Below, piece after piece: positions 35,082-45,900 of a stretch of DNA of 64,000 nucleotides; the stretch's first letter is position 1, and each line of letters begins with the position of its first letter. A model generated the notes under the pieces. It searched no databases. It had not been told where the DNA came from and was given only the letters and a program-made list of their open reading frames with translations. A program made the translations under genes and the position numbers. Source of the DNA: Flammeovirgaceae bacterium (GTDB lineage Bacteria; Bacteroidota; Bacteroidia; Cytophagales; Cyclobacteriaceae); assembly GCA_021298015.1 (NCBI GenBank), contig JAJTGY010000007.1, positions 62,001-126,000 on the forward strand, read 5' to 3'.

Positions 35082-36215
35082 CTACTCAATCAAATTCAGG
35101 AAACGTCTCCAGCGAACTTTATTGAAGAAACTGGCGTGTTTGTCGAGCGACAGCCAGATAAAGAAGGCTTTGCCCACGATGTGATCTTCCGGCACAAAGC
35201 CCCAGTAGCGGGAGTCCAGCGAGTTGTGCCGATTATCACCCATCATGAAATAATAGTTCTGTTTGAATGTATACTGTTTCACGGGTTGGCCGGCAATCAG
35301 CAGTTGGGCAGTGTCGTAGGCCACGTTCTCGTTGTGGTCGTACTCCTTTATGGTTTCACCGTACAAGGCGAGTGTTGAATCATTGATCTCAATGGTCATA
35401 CCCTCTTTCGGAATGGTGATCGGTCCGTAGTTGTCACGGTTCCAACCTTTTGAGTTGCGGCTCGGAAATAATGCCTCGCGGGCGATTCCCGGCTGTTCAA
35501 CAATCCGTTCAACTTTTTTGATATACGGAAACTTGGCCAGTTGGTCCGCTTTTTCCTGACTAATGAACATCGTGTACTCGGCTGTATTCGGATCGGGGCG
35601 ACCCAGGTAGTTGTAATCATCCGGATCGATCTCGAGTTTCTCCAGGTTGCGCGGGTTAATTTCATCATTGGAGACCACATGGTAGCTGACCTGCATTTGA
35701 GGAGGATTTTCGGCTGGCTGTCCGTTGATATAAATCTGTTGATTTTTGATTTCCAGCACGTCTCCCGCAATGGCCACACAGCGTTTGATGTAATTGGTCT
35801 TCAGGTCAACCGGGTAATTTTTGTACTCGTTAAGAAACCTGGGTGGCACGTTAAATACCACCACATCGTTTCGCTTCACTCTGCTGAAGCCCGGCAACCG
35901 GTAGCTCGGCAGTTGAATGGCATCGCTGTACGATGGAATGTTTGTGAACCAAATTTTCTGGTGGGTAAGCGGTACCTGCAGCGGTGTGCGGGGTGTGCGT
36001 GTGCCGTAGTGAAACTTGCTGACGAAAAGGAAGTCGCCAACCAAAAGGGAGTTTTCCATCGAAGGAGTAGGAATGGTATAGGCCTCCATGATCAGCCAGC
36101 GAATAAGTGTCGCGGCCACCACGGCAAACAAGATGGCATCCCACCATTCGCGGAGCACCGACTTTTTCTTTTTCTCAGTTGATTCTGCCCGCTTAGTCCA
36201 AAACTTCCAATTCAT
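35082..36215 (-). CDS. lepB: Signal peptidase I
   Basis: The 377-residue protein is a type I signal peptidase that removes signal peptides in the periplasmic face of the inner membrane. A transmembrane helix (WWDAILFAVVAATLIRWLIM) is followed by the catalytic Ser52 in YTIPTPSMENSLLVGDFLFV, the general-base Lys144 in NYIKRCVAIAGD and the C-terminal box FMMGDNRHNSLDSRYWGFVP. It is longer than the typical enzyme because of an insertion of roughly 150 residues between the Lys box and the GDN box, as in other Bacteroidota. The ATG at 36215 is preferred over 36239. It is last in the run from parA. Confidence 0.95.
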   Translation of the reverse strand: MNWKFWTKRAESTEKKKKSVLREWWDAILFAVVAATLIRWLIMEAYTIPTPSMENSLLVGDFLFVSKFHYGTRTPRTPLQVPLTHQKIWFTNIPSYSDAIQLPSYRLPGFSRVKRNDVVVFNVPPRFLNEYKNYPVDLKTNYIKRCVAIAGDVLEIKNQQIYINGQPAENPPQMQVSYHVVSNDEINPRNLEKLEIDPDDYNYLGRPDPNTAEYTMFISQEKADQLAKFPYIKKVERIVEQPGIAREALFPSRNSKGWNRDNYGPITIPKEGMTIEINDSTLALYGETIKEYDHNENVAYDTAQLLIAGQPVKQYTFKQNYYFMMGDNRHNSLDSRYWGFVPEDHIVGKAFFIWLSLDKHASFFNKVRWRRFLNLIE

Positions 36216-36266
36216 ATATGATCGCAAAATGGCTCGCAAATAAACTAAAAATCAGTCAAAAGGGAT

Positions 36267-36974
36267 TCAGCCCAGCAGATCGTTCATGGTGAAAACGCCT
36301 GTTTTCCCCCGAAGCCACTCGGCCGCCAGCACAGCGCCAAGGGCAAATCCTTCGCGCGTGTGCGCGGTGTGCTTGATTTCAATTTGGTCAATAGCTGAAG
36401 CCCAGGTCACCACATGAGTCCCCGGAACGGGGTCTACCCGGTGGGAATGAATCACGAGGTCTTCCGCATGTTGGCCTTCGTTCAGGCGCCAGCGGGTTTT
36501 ACGTTTCGTGCCATTCAAAATGCCTTCCGCCAGGGTGATGGCGGTGCCACTGGGGGCGTCCTTTTTTTGCGTGTGGTGCGTCTCGTCCAGCAACACATCG
36601 TAAGTCGGGTGCGCATCCATCAAGCGCGCGAGGTACTCATTTAGCTTAAAGAATAGATTGACGCCCAGGCTGAAATTCGAGGCGTAGAGCAAGGCTCCGT
36701 TTGCGCCTGCGACTTCCGCTTTAATTTCCGGCAGATGGTCGTACCACCCGGTTGTGCCAACCACTACCGGCCAGCCTTTTTGCACCGCCCAACGCAAATT
36801 GCTCACCGCAGCATCCGGATGCGTGAATTCGATTGCTACGTCAACCGGTGTGGTGGCATCAAAAGTATCGCGGTTGTCAATATCCAGCCTGCCGACAATC
36901 TGATGGCCGCGCTGCTGCGCGATTGCTTCAATTGCTTTCCCCATCTTTCCATATCCAATCAGCAAAATGCGCAT
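36267..36974 (-). CDS. dapB: 4-hydroxy-tetrahydrodipicolinate reductase
   Basis: The 235-residue protein is DapB, which reduces the cyclic intermediate of the lysine/diaminopimelate pathway with NAD(P)H. The N-terminal RILLIGYGKMGKAIEAIAQQ is the dinucleotide-binding loop; VVGTTGWYD, YASNFSLGVNLFF and the active-site segment ETHHTQKKDAPSGTAITLAE are conserved. Diaminopimelate is used in the peptidoglycan cross-link. It follows the DUF5683 gene by 2 bases and is 51 bases from lepB. Confidence 0.97.
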   Translation of the reverse strand: MRILLIGYGKMGKAIEAIAQQRGHQIVGRLDIDNRDTFDATTPVDVAIEFTHPDAAVSNLRWAVQKGWPVVVGTTGWYDHLPEIKAEVAGANGALLYASNFSLGVNLFFKLNEYLARLMDAHPTYDVLLDETHHTQKKDAPSGTAITLAEGILNGTKRKTRWRLNEGQHAEDLVIHSHRVDPVPGTHVVTWASAIDQIEIKHTAHTREGFALGAVLAAEWLRGKTGVFTMNDLLG

Positions 36975-36976
36975 AA

Positions 36977-37567
36977 CTAAAAACGGAGCGTTAAGGCCAG
37001 CCCGGAGGTTGCACCGGTGAGCGGACTATTTTCGATCTGCGGGCGAAGGGAAATTTTTAACCGCGGATTAACTTCAAACTCTTTCAGGTGGGCATCTACG
37101 TGCGCATCAACCAGCTGCACGAGATAAAATATGCCGGTGAGCACGACAAAAAAATCGCGCTGGCGCCTGTACGCATCCGTAAGGGTACGCAATTGGCTCT
37201 CGTTGTAGCCGCTTGGGGAGAAGGTGTCACCGCTTTGCAGTACGCCAAAAAGCTCGCTTCGGAATTGGGTGTACCCCTGGTTGTAGAAATCGACCGCATA
37301 TACGAGTACACCCAGGCCGCCCCACACAATAGGCACTTTCCAGTATTTTTTGTTGTAGATCTGCCCGCTTCCGGGGAGGATGGCCGAATACAGGAGCGCT
37401 TTGCGCGGGTCGTTCTGTCCGGTCATCGATTGAAACTCAACGGTCTCTTCGGCACCTTGAGTCAAGGCGGAATCCAACAGAACGGTAGTCGTATCTCCTT
37501 TTACCGGGTTCTGTGCCACCAGTTTCCCGGACAGCAAGATCAACATGACCCAACCGACATACTTCAT
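36977..37567 (-). CDS. DUF5683 membrane protein
   Basis: This 196-residue protein has a signal peptide (MKYVGWVMLILLSGKLVAQN) and the family core KALLYSAILPGSGQIYNKKY followed by a hydrophobic stretch VPIVWGGLGVLVYAVDFY. A second hydrophobic stretch, FFVVLTGIFYLVQLVDAHVD, lies further on. DUF5683 is common in Bacteroidota between parB and dapB, but no function is established. Its start overlaps the parB stop by 4 bases, so it is translated with the partition genes. Confidence 0.88.
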   Translation of the reverse strand: MKYVGWVMLILLSGKLVAQNPVKGDTTTVLLDSALTQGAEETVEFQSMTGQNDPRKALLYSAILPGSGQIYNKKYWKVPIVWGGLGVLVYAVDFYNQGYTQFRSELFGVLQSGDTFSPSGYNESQLRTLTDAYRRQRDFFVVLTGIFYLVQLVDAHVDAHLKEFEVNPRLKISLRPQIENSPLTGATSGLALTLRF

Positions 37568-38460
37568 TGAATGCGCAGGATATCCAGAATTCGGTTCAAA
37601 TCTTCTACCGACAGAAAAGGAATTCGAATGTCGCCCTTTTTGCCATCGCTATGCACCGTAACTTTCGTGCCAAAGTGAGATGAAAGGCGGCCCTGCAGCT
37701 GAGAAAATTCACGGGGCGTGGCGGGCTTGGTTTTTTGAGCCACTTCGCTGCTGCCGCCCGTCATCTGGCGCGCCAGTTCTTCGACCTTCCGCACGGACAA
37801 ATCCTCGGCCAGGGTTCGTTTGAAAATCAGCAACTGGGCGGCCGGATCTTCTACGTTGATGATGGCCCGCGCATGGCCCATCGAAATCCGGTTGTCGCGC
37901 AGGGCGATTTGAATATCGGGAGGAAGTTTCAACAGGCGCAGGTAGTTGGTTACCGTTGACCGGTTTTTGCCCACCCGGTCGCCCAATTCTTCCTGTTTTA
38001 AATTACACTCGGTGATCAGTCGTTGATAGCTCAGCGAAATTTCGATCGGGTTAAGATTTTCGCGCTGAATGTTTTCGATCAATGCCATTTCCAGCATCTG
38101 CTGATCATCCGCCAGGCGAATGTAAGCGGGTATGGTGGTTAGCCCGGCCAGTTTGCTGGCCTGAAATCTGCGTTCACCGCTGATGAGTTGGTACTGATTA
38201 CGCGAAAGTTTGCGAACCGTGATGGGTTGAATGATCCCGTGTACGCGAATGGAATCGGCCAGTTCTTGCAAAGAGGTTTGGTCGAAATGCTGGCGTGGCT
38301 GGAAGGGGTTAACTTCAATTTCGGCCAACGGAATTTCGGATAGACCGCTGGTGGGTGCGCTGGCAGCCGTTGCCGGCATGTCCACTTCGAGTTTTTCATC
38401 GGAGGGTGTATCGCTCAGCAGCGCGCTGAGACCACGGCCTAAGGCTTTTTTCTTGCTCAT
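37564..38460 (-). CDS. parB: Chromosome-partitioning protein ParB
   Basis: The 298-residue ParB/Spo0J protein carries the CTP-binding ParB/Srx domain (GERRFQASKLAGLTTIPAYI; NPFQPRQHFD), the ENIQRENLNPIEIS motif and a helix-turn-helix (EELGDRVGKNRSTVTNYLRL) that recognises parS. The C-terminus is the dimerisation domain. It loads onto origin-proximal parS sites and works with ParA. Start overlaps the parA stop by 4 bases. parS itself was not found in this window. Confidence 0.97.
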   Translation of the reverse strand: MSKKKALGRGLSALLSDTPSDEKLEVDMPATAASAPTSGLSEIPLAEIEVNPFQPRQHFDQTSLQELADSIRVHGIIQPITVRKLSRNQYQLISGERRFQASKLAGLTTIPAYIRLADDQQMLEMALIENIQRENLNPIEISLSYQRLITECNLKQEELGDRVGKNRSTVTNYLRLLKLPPDIQIALRDNRISMGHARAIINVEDPAAQLLIFKRTLAEDLSVRKVEELARQMTGGSSEVAQKTKPATPREFSQLQGRLSSHFGTKVTVHSDGKKGDIRIPFLSVEDLNRILDILRIQ

Positions 38461-39230
38461 CGGGTGATGGCGTTTTTATCCAGAATTTCGCGTGCCAGGT
38501 TCAGGTAGCTGATCGCGCCTTTACTTTCCGCATCGTGCACGATGGCCGGCAGGCCAAAGCTGGGCGACTCGCTCAGGCGCACGTTGCGCGGTATGATGGT
38601 CTTGAACGCCATGTTTTTGAAGTGCGTCCGGATTTCTTCCACCACCTGGTTGCCCAATGACGTGCGGGAATCGTACAACGTGAGTAAAATCCCTTCAATT
38701 TCCAGGTGCGTGTTGAGGCGCGTCTGAATGATCTTGATCGTATTGAGCAATTTCCCTAAACCCTCCAGCGCAAAATATTCGCACTGCACCGGAATGATCA
38801 CCGAATCGGCAGCCGTCAATGCATTGATGGTGATTAACCCCAGGGAAGGCGAACAGTCGATGATGATGAATTCATATTCATTTTTCAACTTGCCGAGTGC
38901 ATCGCGCATGCGTTCTTCCCTGCGTTCAATATTCACCATTTCAACTTCCGCGCCAACCAGGTCAATGTGAGAGGGGAGGATATCCAGGTACTTGAGGTCG
39001 TTCTTAACGATGGCCTGGCGGGGGTCAACCGAGTCCACCATACACTCGTACACGCTCACCTTCACGTCTTTGGGGTTAATGCCCATACCTGACGTGGAGT
39101 TGGCCTGAGGATCGGCATCGACCAAAAGTGTTTTGTGTTCCAGCACGGCCAGACTGGAGGCCACATTAATGGCTGTGGTCGTCTTTCCTACGCCTCCTTT
39201 TTGATTCGCAATGGCGATAATCTTGCCCAT
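38457..39230 (-). CDS. parA: Chromosome-partitioning ATPase ParA
   Basis: The 257-residue Walker-type ATPase starts MGKIIAIANQKGGVGKTTTA with the deviant Walker A, followed by LLVDADPQANSTSGMG and IIDCSPSLGLITINAL. It is of chromosomal (Soj) type without an N-terminal DNA-binding domain. It binds nucleoid DNA and moves ParB-parS complexes. First gene of the run parA-parB-DUF5683-dapB-lepB, with a promoter box 37 to 44 bases upstream. Confidence 0.97.
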   Translation of the reverse strand: MGKIIAIANQKGGVGKTTTAINVASSLAVLEHKTLLVDADPQANSTSGMGINPKDVKVSVYECMVDSVDPRQAIVKNDLKYLDILPSHIDLVGAEVEMVNIERREERMRDALGKLKNEYEFIIIDCSPSLGLITINALTAADSVIIPVQCEYFALEGLGKLLNTIKIIQTRLNTHLEIEGILLTLYDSRTSLGNQVVEEIRTHFKNMAFKTIIPRNVRLSESPSFGLPAIVHDAESKGAISYLNLAREILDKNAITR

Positions 39231-39266
39231 TCGTTCGGTTGGTAGTTTTTCAGTTTAAAAAGAGGC

Positions 39267-39274
39267 CAAATATA
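39267..39274 (-). promoter_or_regulatory. Probable -7 promoter box for parA
   Basis: The minus strand reads TATATTTG, matching TAnnTTTG, in the 85-base gap between yidC and parA. No -33 TTG at the usual distance was found. Confidence 0.45.
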
Positions 39275-39315
39275 GCTATTCGGCAATAAGCGGGGAATCG
39301 CGCGCGGTGCTGAAA

Positions 39316-41082
39316 CTACTTACCTTTTTTCTTCTTGGTTTCTTCGCTGGCCTTGCGAGCTTCCTGGCTCGCTTTCATGGCCTCCTCGAGTTTGGTCATG
39401 AACTTCGACTTTTTGGTCGGGCCACCTTCGCTCATCTTCTTTTTGTGTTCATCCATTACTTTCTTGATTTTGTCTTCATCGACAAATCGTTTAATGATAA
39501 GCTGTTGGGCAAACGTTACCAGGTTGGAGACAAAATAATAGAAACTTAGTCCAGCGGAGAAAGTGTTGAGGATAAACATGAACCCCACCGGCATGATGTA
39601 GGAGAGCGATTTCATCGGTCCGGTGACCGAACTGATTTGGTTGTTTTGCCAGGTGTAAATCAAAGTTGAAATGGTCATCAGAATAGTGAATAGACTTACG
39701 TGACTACCATAGATCGGAATGGCAAACGGCAAATTGATGATCGAATCATAGGTCGAGAGATCCTCGGCCCACAAGAACGGCTCCTGCCGCAATTCAATGG
39801 AAATCGGGAAGAAGTAAAACATGGCGATGAGAATCGGCATCTGCAGCAGTACCGGAATGCAACCGCTGAACGGGTTGACCCCCGCCTGCTGATACAACTT
39901 CAGCTGCTCTTGCTGTATCTGGGCCATGTTGTCGCCATACTTCTCTTTAATCAGATCCAGCTCGGGCTTCAGCAAACGCATCTTCGCCATGCCGAGGTAG
40001 GATTTGTAGGAGAGGGGTGCCAGAATCAGCTTCACGATCAACACCAGAATGACGATGATCAGTCCGTAGTTGCCGATGAACGTCTCCAGGAATTTGAAAA
40101 TCGGGATGATGACAAACTTGTTCACCCAAATCATGGGCGGGATGCCGAGGTAGAGGTTGCGCGAGAAGCCCTCAGCAACATCAGACGTAATTTTGTAATC
40201 GTTAGGGCCGAAATAATACCGGAAGTGGGCACCCTTGTCGTTCACCTCACTTGTGGGAATAAAGAGCCGAACGTTGGCGGTCTTGACCGTAGTGGTGCTG
40301 GTTGGGTTGGTGCTGGTGGTGAATTCGCCCCCGGTAAACTGCCCATCGGTAATGATGGAACTGAGGAAGAACTTCTGTTTGATGGTAACCCATTTCAGCG
40401 GATCGCTCAGGGTCTCGCTGTCATCGCTCGTATCCGACAGCCCGTCAAAGCCGTCAGCCACGGTGTAGTAGTTGATCGAAGTTTTGTTCCGGCTGTCCGT
40501 CATGTCCTTCTCCTGCAGGGGAATCTCATCGTTCCATTCCAGCGTAAGAAAATCCCCCGTAAGTCCACCGGACGTGTGGAGCTGGTAGTCAACTTCGTAA
40601 CCCGAGGGCGGAATTTCGTACACGTGGCGAACGATAATGCCATTAACTGACCCGGTATAGGTGAGCAAAACGGTATCGGCCACACGGCTCTGCGAAGCCT
40701 GGTAGGGCACCTGATACAAATCTCCGGTACTGGCGTGGCGCAGGGCAAACCGGTTGTTCGCAGGGGCTACCAGTAACAAAGGCGACTGCGTGTAGGACTT
40801 GAACTTTTTAAGCTCCAGTTGACGAATGTACCCGCGATTGGAGAAGGAAATCTTCAGGTCGGCATTTTCGATTTCGGTTATCTCCTCGGGGCCATTGGCG
40901 GGTGAAGACGATAAGGACACACTGTCGGTCAAAGCCCCGGTCACCGGTAAGGCGCGCGTTGTGGTGTCGGTTTTTACCGTGGCCGGTGGTGCCGGTGGCG
41001 AGGGTTGAACCGCAAAAAAGTTAAAGTACACCAACAACAGTATGGCGATAAGGGTAAGTCCGATGGCAGAATTGCGATCCAT
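39316..41082 (-). CDS. yidC: Membrane protein insertase YidC
   Basis: The 588-residue protein inserts proteins into the inner membrane, alone or with SecYEG. MDRNSAIGLTLIAILLLVYF is the first transmembrane helix. A large periplasmic beta domain follows to about residue 330, then the conserved insertase core with five helices (APLSYKSYLGMAKMRLLKPE, YQQAGVNPFSGCIPVLLQMP) and a Lys-rich tail. The ATG at 41082 is chosen over 41136 because homologues begin MDRN. It starts 13 bases after pyrG and is probably co-transcribed with it. Confidence 0.96.
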   Translation of the reverse strand: MDRNSAIGLTLIAILLLVYFNFFAVQPSPPAPPATVKTDTTTRALPVTGALTDSVSLSSSPANGPEEITEIENADLKISFSNRGYIRQLELKKFKSYTQSPLLLVAPANNRFALRHASTGDLYQVPYQASQSRVADTVLLTYTGSVNGIIVRHVYEIPPSGYEVDYQLHTSGGLTGDFLTLEWNDEIPLQEKDMTDSRNKTSINYYTVADGFDGLSDTSDDSETLSDPLKWVTIKQKFFLSSIITDGQFTGGEFTTSTNPTSTTTVKTANVRLFIPTSEVNDKGAHFRYYFGPNDYKITSDVAEGFSRNLYLGIPPMIWVNKFVIIPIFKFLETFIGNYGLIIVILVLIVKLILAPLSYKSYLGMAKMRLLKPELDLIKEKYGDNMAQIQQEQLKLYQQAGVNPFSGCIPVLLQMPILIAMFYFFPISIELRQEPFLWAEDLSTYDSIINLPFAIPIYGSHVSLFTILMTISTLIYTWQNNQISSVTGPMKSLSYIMPVGFMFILNTFSAGLSFYYFVSNLVTFAQQLIIKRFVDEDKIKKVMDEHKKKMSEGGPTKKSKFMTKLEEAMKASQEARKASEETKKKKGK

Positions 41083-41095
41083 GAAATTAAAAAAA

Positions 41096-42712
41096 TTAAA
41101 TATTCTTCTTCTTATGATGAAGAGCAGCCTCCACAAAACTCACAAACAACGGATGCGGACTAAGCACCGTACTCCGCAGTTCCGGGTGGTATTGCACCCC
41201 GATAAACCAGGGGTGATCTTTCAACTCAACCACTTCAACCAAGCCGCTGGCGGGATTGACACCAACCGCTTTCAGTCCGGCTTCTTCAATTTGTTCGAGG
41301 TATTTGTTGTTGAATTCGTAGCGGTGCCGATGACGCTCCTGAATCACACTTTCGCCATAAATGGCGTAGGCCTTGGAGCCCTTTTTCAGTTTACAGTCGT
41401 ATGCGCCCAGCCGCATGGTGCCGCCCTTGGTGGTAATTTTCTTTTGTTCCTCCATCATGTCGATGACGGGGTGCTTGGATTTGGGATTCAACTCGGTTGA
41501 ACTGGCATCCAGGTGAAGCACGTGGCGGGCGAATTCGACCACGGAGCATTGCATACCCAGGCAAATGCCCAGAAACGGAATTTTGTTTTCGCGCACGTGG
41601 CGTATGGCTTCGATCTTGCCCTCGAGCCCGCGTTCGCCAAAGCCCGGTGCCACCAGCACGGCATCCAGTCCATTCAAAACATCTTTCACTGTTTCGCCAC
41701 TTATGTCTTCGGACGAAATCCACCTGAGGTTGACTTTGCAATCATTTTGCGCACCTGCGTGGATGAAGGCTTCAGCAATAGATTTATACGCATCGGGCAG
41801 CGAAACATACTTGCCCACCAGGCCGATGGTCACTTCGTCCAGCGGATTTTTTAGTTTACCGAGGAACGTTTTCCATTGCTCCAGGTCTGGTTCCTGTTTG
41901 GACGTTACTTTCAGTTTCGCCAGCACGCGCTCGTCCAGTTTCTCTTTGCGCATAAGCAACGGCACATCGTAAATCGTTTCCGCGTCCATCGCTTCGATCA
42001 CTGCGTTGAGTTGGACGTTGCAGAACAAGGCCAGTTTCTTGCGCAATTCGTTGGGGAGCGGGTGTTCAGTTCGGCAAACGAGAATATCGGGTTGAATACC
42101 CAGCGAGAGTAACTCTTTTACCGAATGCTGAGTCGGTTTGGTCTTCAGCTCCTTCGCAGCCTTCAGGTACGGGATCAGCGTGAGGTGAATCACCAGGGCG
42201 TGGTTGGCTCCGAGGTCCCAGCGCACCTGCCGCACCGCTTCAATGAAGGGGAGGGATTCAATGTCACCGACCGATCCGCCTATCTCAGTAATGACAAAAT
42301 CGTACTGGCCGGTTTCGCCCAGCAAGAAGATGTTGCGCTTGATTTCGTCCGTGATGTGGGGGATTACTTGAACCGTTTTGCCCAAGTATTCGCCCTTGCG
42401 CTCCTTGGTGATCACGTTATTGTATATCCGCCCGGTGGTCACGTTGTTGGCCTTGGACGTGGGTACGTTGAGAAATCGTTCGTAGTGGCCCAGGTCCAGG
42501 TCGGTTTCGGCACCATCGTTGGTAACATAGCATTCCCCGTGTTCGTAGGGGTTAAGCGTACCCGGGTCGATGTTGATGTAGGGGTCGAATTTTTGGATGG
42601 TGACGGTAAAACCGCGGGCCTGTAGGAGTTTGGCGAGCGAAGCCGAAATGATCCCTTTGCCCAGCGAGGAAGTTACCCCACCGGTAACGAAGATGTACTT
42701 GGCCGAAGACAT
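41096..42712 (-). CDS. pyrG: CTP synthase
   Basis: The 538-residue protein makes CTP from UTP, glutamine and ATP. The N-terminal synthase domain begins [20 protein letters not shown] and includes [20 protein letters not shown]. The C-terminal class I glutamine amidotransferase domain has the nucleophile motif [20 protein letters not shown] and the HPE of [10 protein letters not shown]. Length and motifs are normal. First gene of the pyrG-yidC pair. Confidence 0.98.
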   Translation of the reverse strand: MSSAKYIFVTGGVTSSLGKGIISASLAKLLQARGFTVTIQKFDPYINIDPGTLNPYEHGECYVTNDGAETDLDLGHYERFLNVPTSKANNVTTGRIYNNVITKERKGEYLGKTVQVIPHITDEIKRNIFLLGETGQYDFVITEIGGSVGDIESLPFIEAVRQVRWDLGANHALVIHLTLIPYLKAAKELKTKPTQHSVKELLSLGIQPDILVCRTEHPLPNELRKKLALFCNVQLNAVIEAMDAETIYDVPLLMRKEKLDERVLAKLKVTSKQEPDLEQWKTFLGKLKNPLDEVTIGLVGKYVSLPDAYKSIAEAFIHAGAQNDCKVNLRWISSEDISGETVKDVLNGLDAVLVAPGFGERGLEGKIEAIRHVRENKIPFLGICLGMQCSVVEFARHVLHLDASSTELNPKSKHPVIDMMEEQKKITTKGGTMRLGAYDCKLKKGSKAYAIYGESVIQERHRHRYEFNNKYLEQIEEAGLKAVGVNPASGLVEVVELKDHPWFIGVQYHPELRSTVLSPHPLFVSFVEAALHHKKKNI

Positions 42713-42737
42713 GAAAGCGGATGGAAGAAATCGGGGA

Positions 42738-42745
42738 CAAAGGTA
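42738..42745 (-). promoter_or_regulatory. Probable -7 promoter box for pyrG
   Basis: The minus strand reads TACCTTTG, fitting TAnnTTTG, 25 bases before the pyrG ATG. No clear -33 element was assigned. Confidence 0.5.
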
Positions 42746-42810
42746 GGGGAAATGCCCGATTAGAAAACCGTGGAAATTTCAAAATATTTCGATTTTGCCG
42801 AAATTGTGGG

Positions 42811-42818
42811 TATGTTTG
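42811..42818 (+). promoter_or_regulatory. Possible -7 promoter box for the giant surface protein
   Basis: TATGTTTG fits TAnnTTTG, with TTTCG 19 bases upstream as a weak -33 candidate. The predicted leader of about 80 bases is longer than for the other genes in this window. Confidence 0.4.
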
Positions 42819-42903
42819 GGGAGAAAGATGAGTAGTAATTCCTGAGTTGTATCGGTTACATTGATCGTTCAGGGGCAATTAATCTCCAGATTACTTAGAA
42901 CCT

Positions 42904-45900
42904 ATGAGGGAACTTCAGTTGTTTAGGAAATTTTTAATTTCTATTTTTTTCATTGGCCTACTTTCGGAAGCGCACGCACAAGCCTCATTCGTCTCTGCTC
43001 GCCACGAAACTCTTTCGCAGAGAGACATTGATGTTCAGTTCAACCAGGGAGTTAGTTTTTCAGGCGCCCCCACTGCTACGGGTTGGACTGTAACCGTAAA
43101 TGGTACAACCGTGCCAATTACCGCAATTGGTACGTTTGGCCCTAATACAGTTCGCATTCAATTTGACGCTTCAGCAATTGTCGGCCACGGGGGAACTCAG
43201 CCATTTCTTAAGCCGGGGGAAATAATACTAGTAAGCTACAATGCCACGGGAAACCTATCTTCAACTGGCGGAGTGAATGCGTTTGCAAACCAACAGTCCC
43301 TAAATCAGTTTGTTTTTACATGCGCGGAAATCACATTCTTTCAACAAGGAGTTGCCCCTGGGTTTACGCCTGATGTCTGCGTGCCAGTTGTAATGAATTT
43401 CTATCAGTGGCAGTTTAAGATGAGTTTGCGAATGCGGAATAGTTCGAACTTTGTTACTGCGCTTGATGGGTCCTCTCGGACCATTGCCACTAATTTCTTT
43501 TTTAACTTTGCTTGGGGAGATGCAACAGGTAGCAATTCTCAGCCTTACCTATCAGACCTTACGGGTGTAGCAAATAACGACTTTTTTGAAAATGGCGGGT
43601 TTACTGGCGCAAACCCCAACGTTGTTTTCACCTCACGGCCTACAAAAAATTATCCAACCACCACCACACCGGCTCCAGATATTTGTAGCTGGGATGTGCT
43701 TGTTCGTCCGTTTTGGATAGGCATTCCAAACTGTAATGGACTTGCACAAACGACCATTTTCGCAAACTACGACACCGACAACGCCAATTCAGGTACGTTG
43801 AACATGCCCTTTAACCCTCCGGGTGTCGGAGAAACAACGGATCGGGTATGCGTTGGCACTAATGTGAACATGAAGTTTACAGATCAAACCCTTCTCAACT
43901 GTCGCGTAGCCGCACCTGAGAGTGGAGTGCCCAATCAGTTGACCAGATACATCAGAGTTGTTTATGGAAGCACGATTTATGGGGCGCCTGGTAACATTCC
44001 GGATATTCGAGTTGGGGGCACACAGATAACCAATACTGCTACTGGTGCATTTTTAGCTCCATTTAGCGCAAATCCGGTGCTGGGCGGAGCACCGGGGTAC
44101 GTGATCACCGGTGCGGGAGGACTCAATACGCCCGATTTTAATGGGGTAATAGAGCTCCCTTTTCCGGTGTTGACGTCAACACTAACAGCTTTCATGCAGC
44201 AGATCACGACCGTTAATCCCACCAATCAGGTTGTTGGTCAGCGTTTTTATGTTCGGCTGGATTATTGGGATATCTGTAACCCTTATAATCCGATTGCACC
44301 GGACGTAAACCGTGTTAGTGTTGAGAATTTCGTTGAGATAATCGGCAAACCCAACCCCCCGGCCGTCAACAATCCATCGGTATGTGAAACTACAGGTACG
44401 GGTAGTTACTTGATCACTGCAACTGGCGTGGGTGGCGGGACGCTCAGGTACACCTGGTACAGGGAAGCTGCCCTTACGACCGTGCTGCAGGCAACAAGCA
44501 CCGACAATACATTTAATCCGGCAACTGAAGGGCCTACACCTCGTGTTCCGACCACAGTAACTGGTAGCCAAACATTTAACCGTTTTGTCACGGTAACGCA
44601 GAGCAGCAATAATTGTACAAGTGATCCGGCTACGATTACGATTCGTATTGATGATCAAAACACGGGCGGTACGATTGCTCATCCCCTGGGAGCTTCTCCG
44701 ATTACGATTTGTAACTCCGATGACCCGGCTGCGTTTACCAGCACTGCCGCAGGCACGGGTGGGGGGCCTGACGGTCCAGATCCGGATTTACTGGGCGACT
44801 TTACCTACCAATGGCAACAGGCCACTGCAGCAGGCGGACCGTATTCGAATATTGGCGGTGCTACCGCGGCTACCTTTGATCCGACACCGGCCCAAATCGC
44901 GACAGGCCGCTTTTTTCGGAGACAGCTGATTTCCGGGAATTGTCCCCCGGCTAACTCGAACATTATCGAGTTTATTATCACGACTCCGCCAACAGGGGGT
45001 ACCATAGCAGGAACGTCACCGATTTGTATTTCACCTGGCGATCCCCTCCAGATCACAAGTCCTGTGGCAGGTGGCGGGGGAAATGGCACGCCAAGCTACC
45101 AATGGGAATCGTCCCTGGTTGGTGGCGGGGTTGGCTTTGGCACTATAACGGGTGCCACAGCCGCTACCTATGATCCGCCAGCCGGTTTATTGGTCACAAC
45201 TTTCTATCGAAGGCGAAACACCTCAGGAGTTTGCGTGCCGAATTTTGCGTTTTCAAATGAGGTGCAGATTGTTGTGCAGCCCCTGGTGACGGCCGGTACA
45301 ATCGGAAATGCACAGGTTATTTGCTCAGGTCAGACGCCTTTGGGCCTGATGGGGTCAGCGGCTACCGGTGGCAACGGAACTACCTATACCTATCAATGGC
45401 AAGAGAGTTCGGTTGGTGCTGGCGGGCCATTTACGAACATTGCTGGCGCAACCTCACAAAACTTTAGTCCGCCAGCCCTCACCGCCCCAGGGTGGTATCG
45501 TAGACAAGATGCTTCTGGCGTTTGCCCGGGTCCTTTCTTCACCAATGTTATTGAGATTACAGTAAACCCATTACCGACCGCCAACAACCCAACGGGTGGC
45601 GGTGCCGTGTGCAGTGGTAATCCTGCTCCGGATATTGTGTGGACCGGCCTTACCGGGATAGCTCCATTCACGATCTCATACACGATTACCAAGAACCCGG
45701 GTGCAATTGTAACACCGGTTGGGCCTGTTGCTGAGCCTACCAGTACCTTCACCATTGCCTCCCCAAACCCGGTGGGGATTGCCGGTGATACGTTTGATTA
45801 CAAGATCACGGCTATCACGGATGCGAATGGATGTTCAGCGAGTGCCGCTTTTTTGGCCGGACTTCCCGCCCGAACAGTGACGATTGGCGGCACAGCTCCC

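Noticed and set aside
42713-42903. Possible small RNA or riboswitch upstream of the giant gene
   Set aside because: No stable hairpin or known riboswitch core was visible by eye. Only promoter boxes were found.
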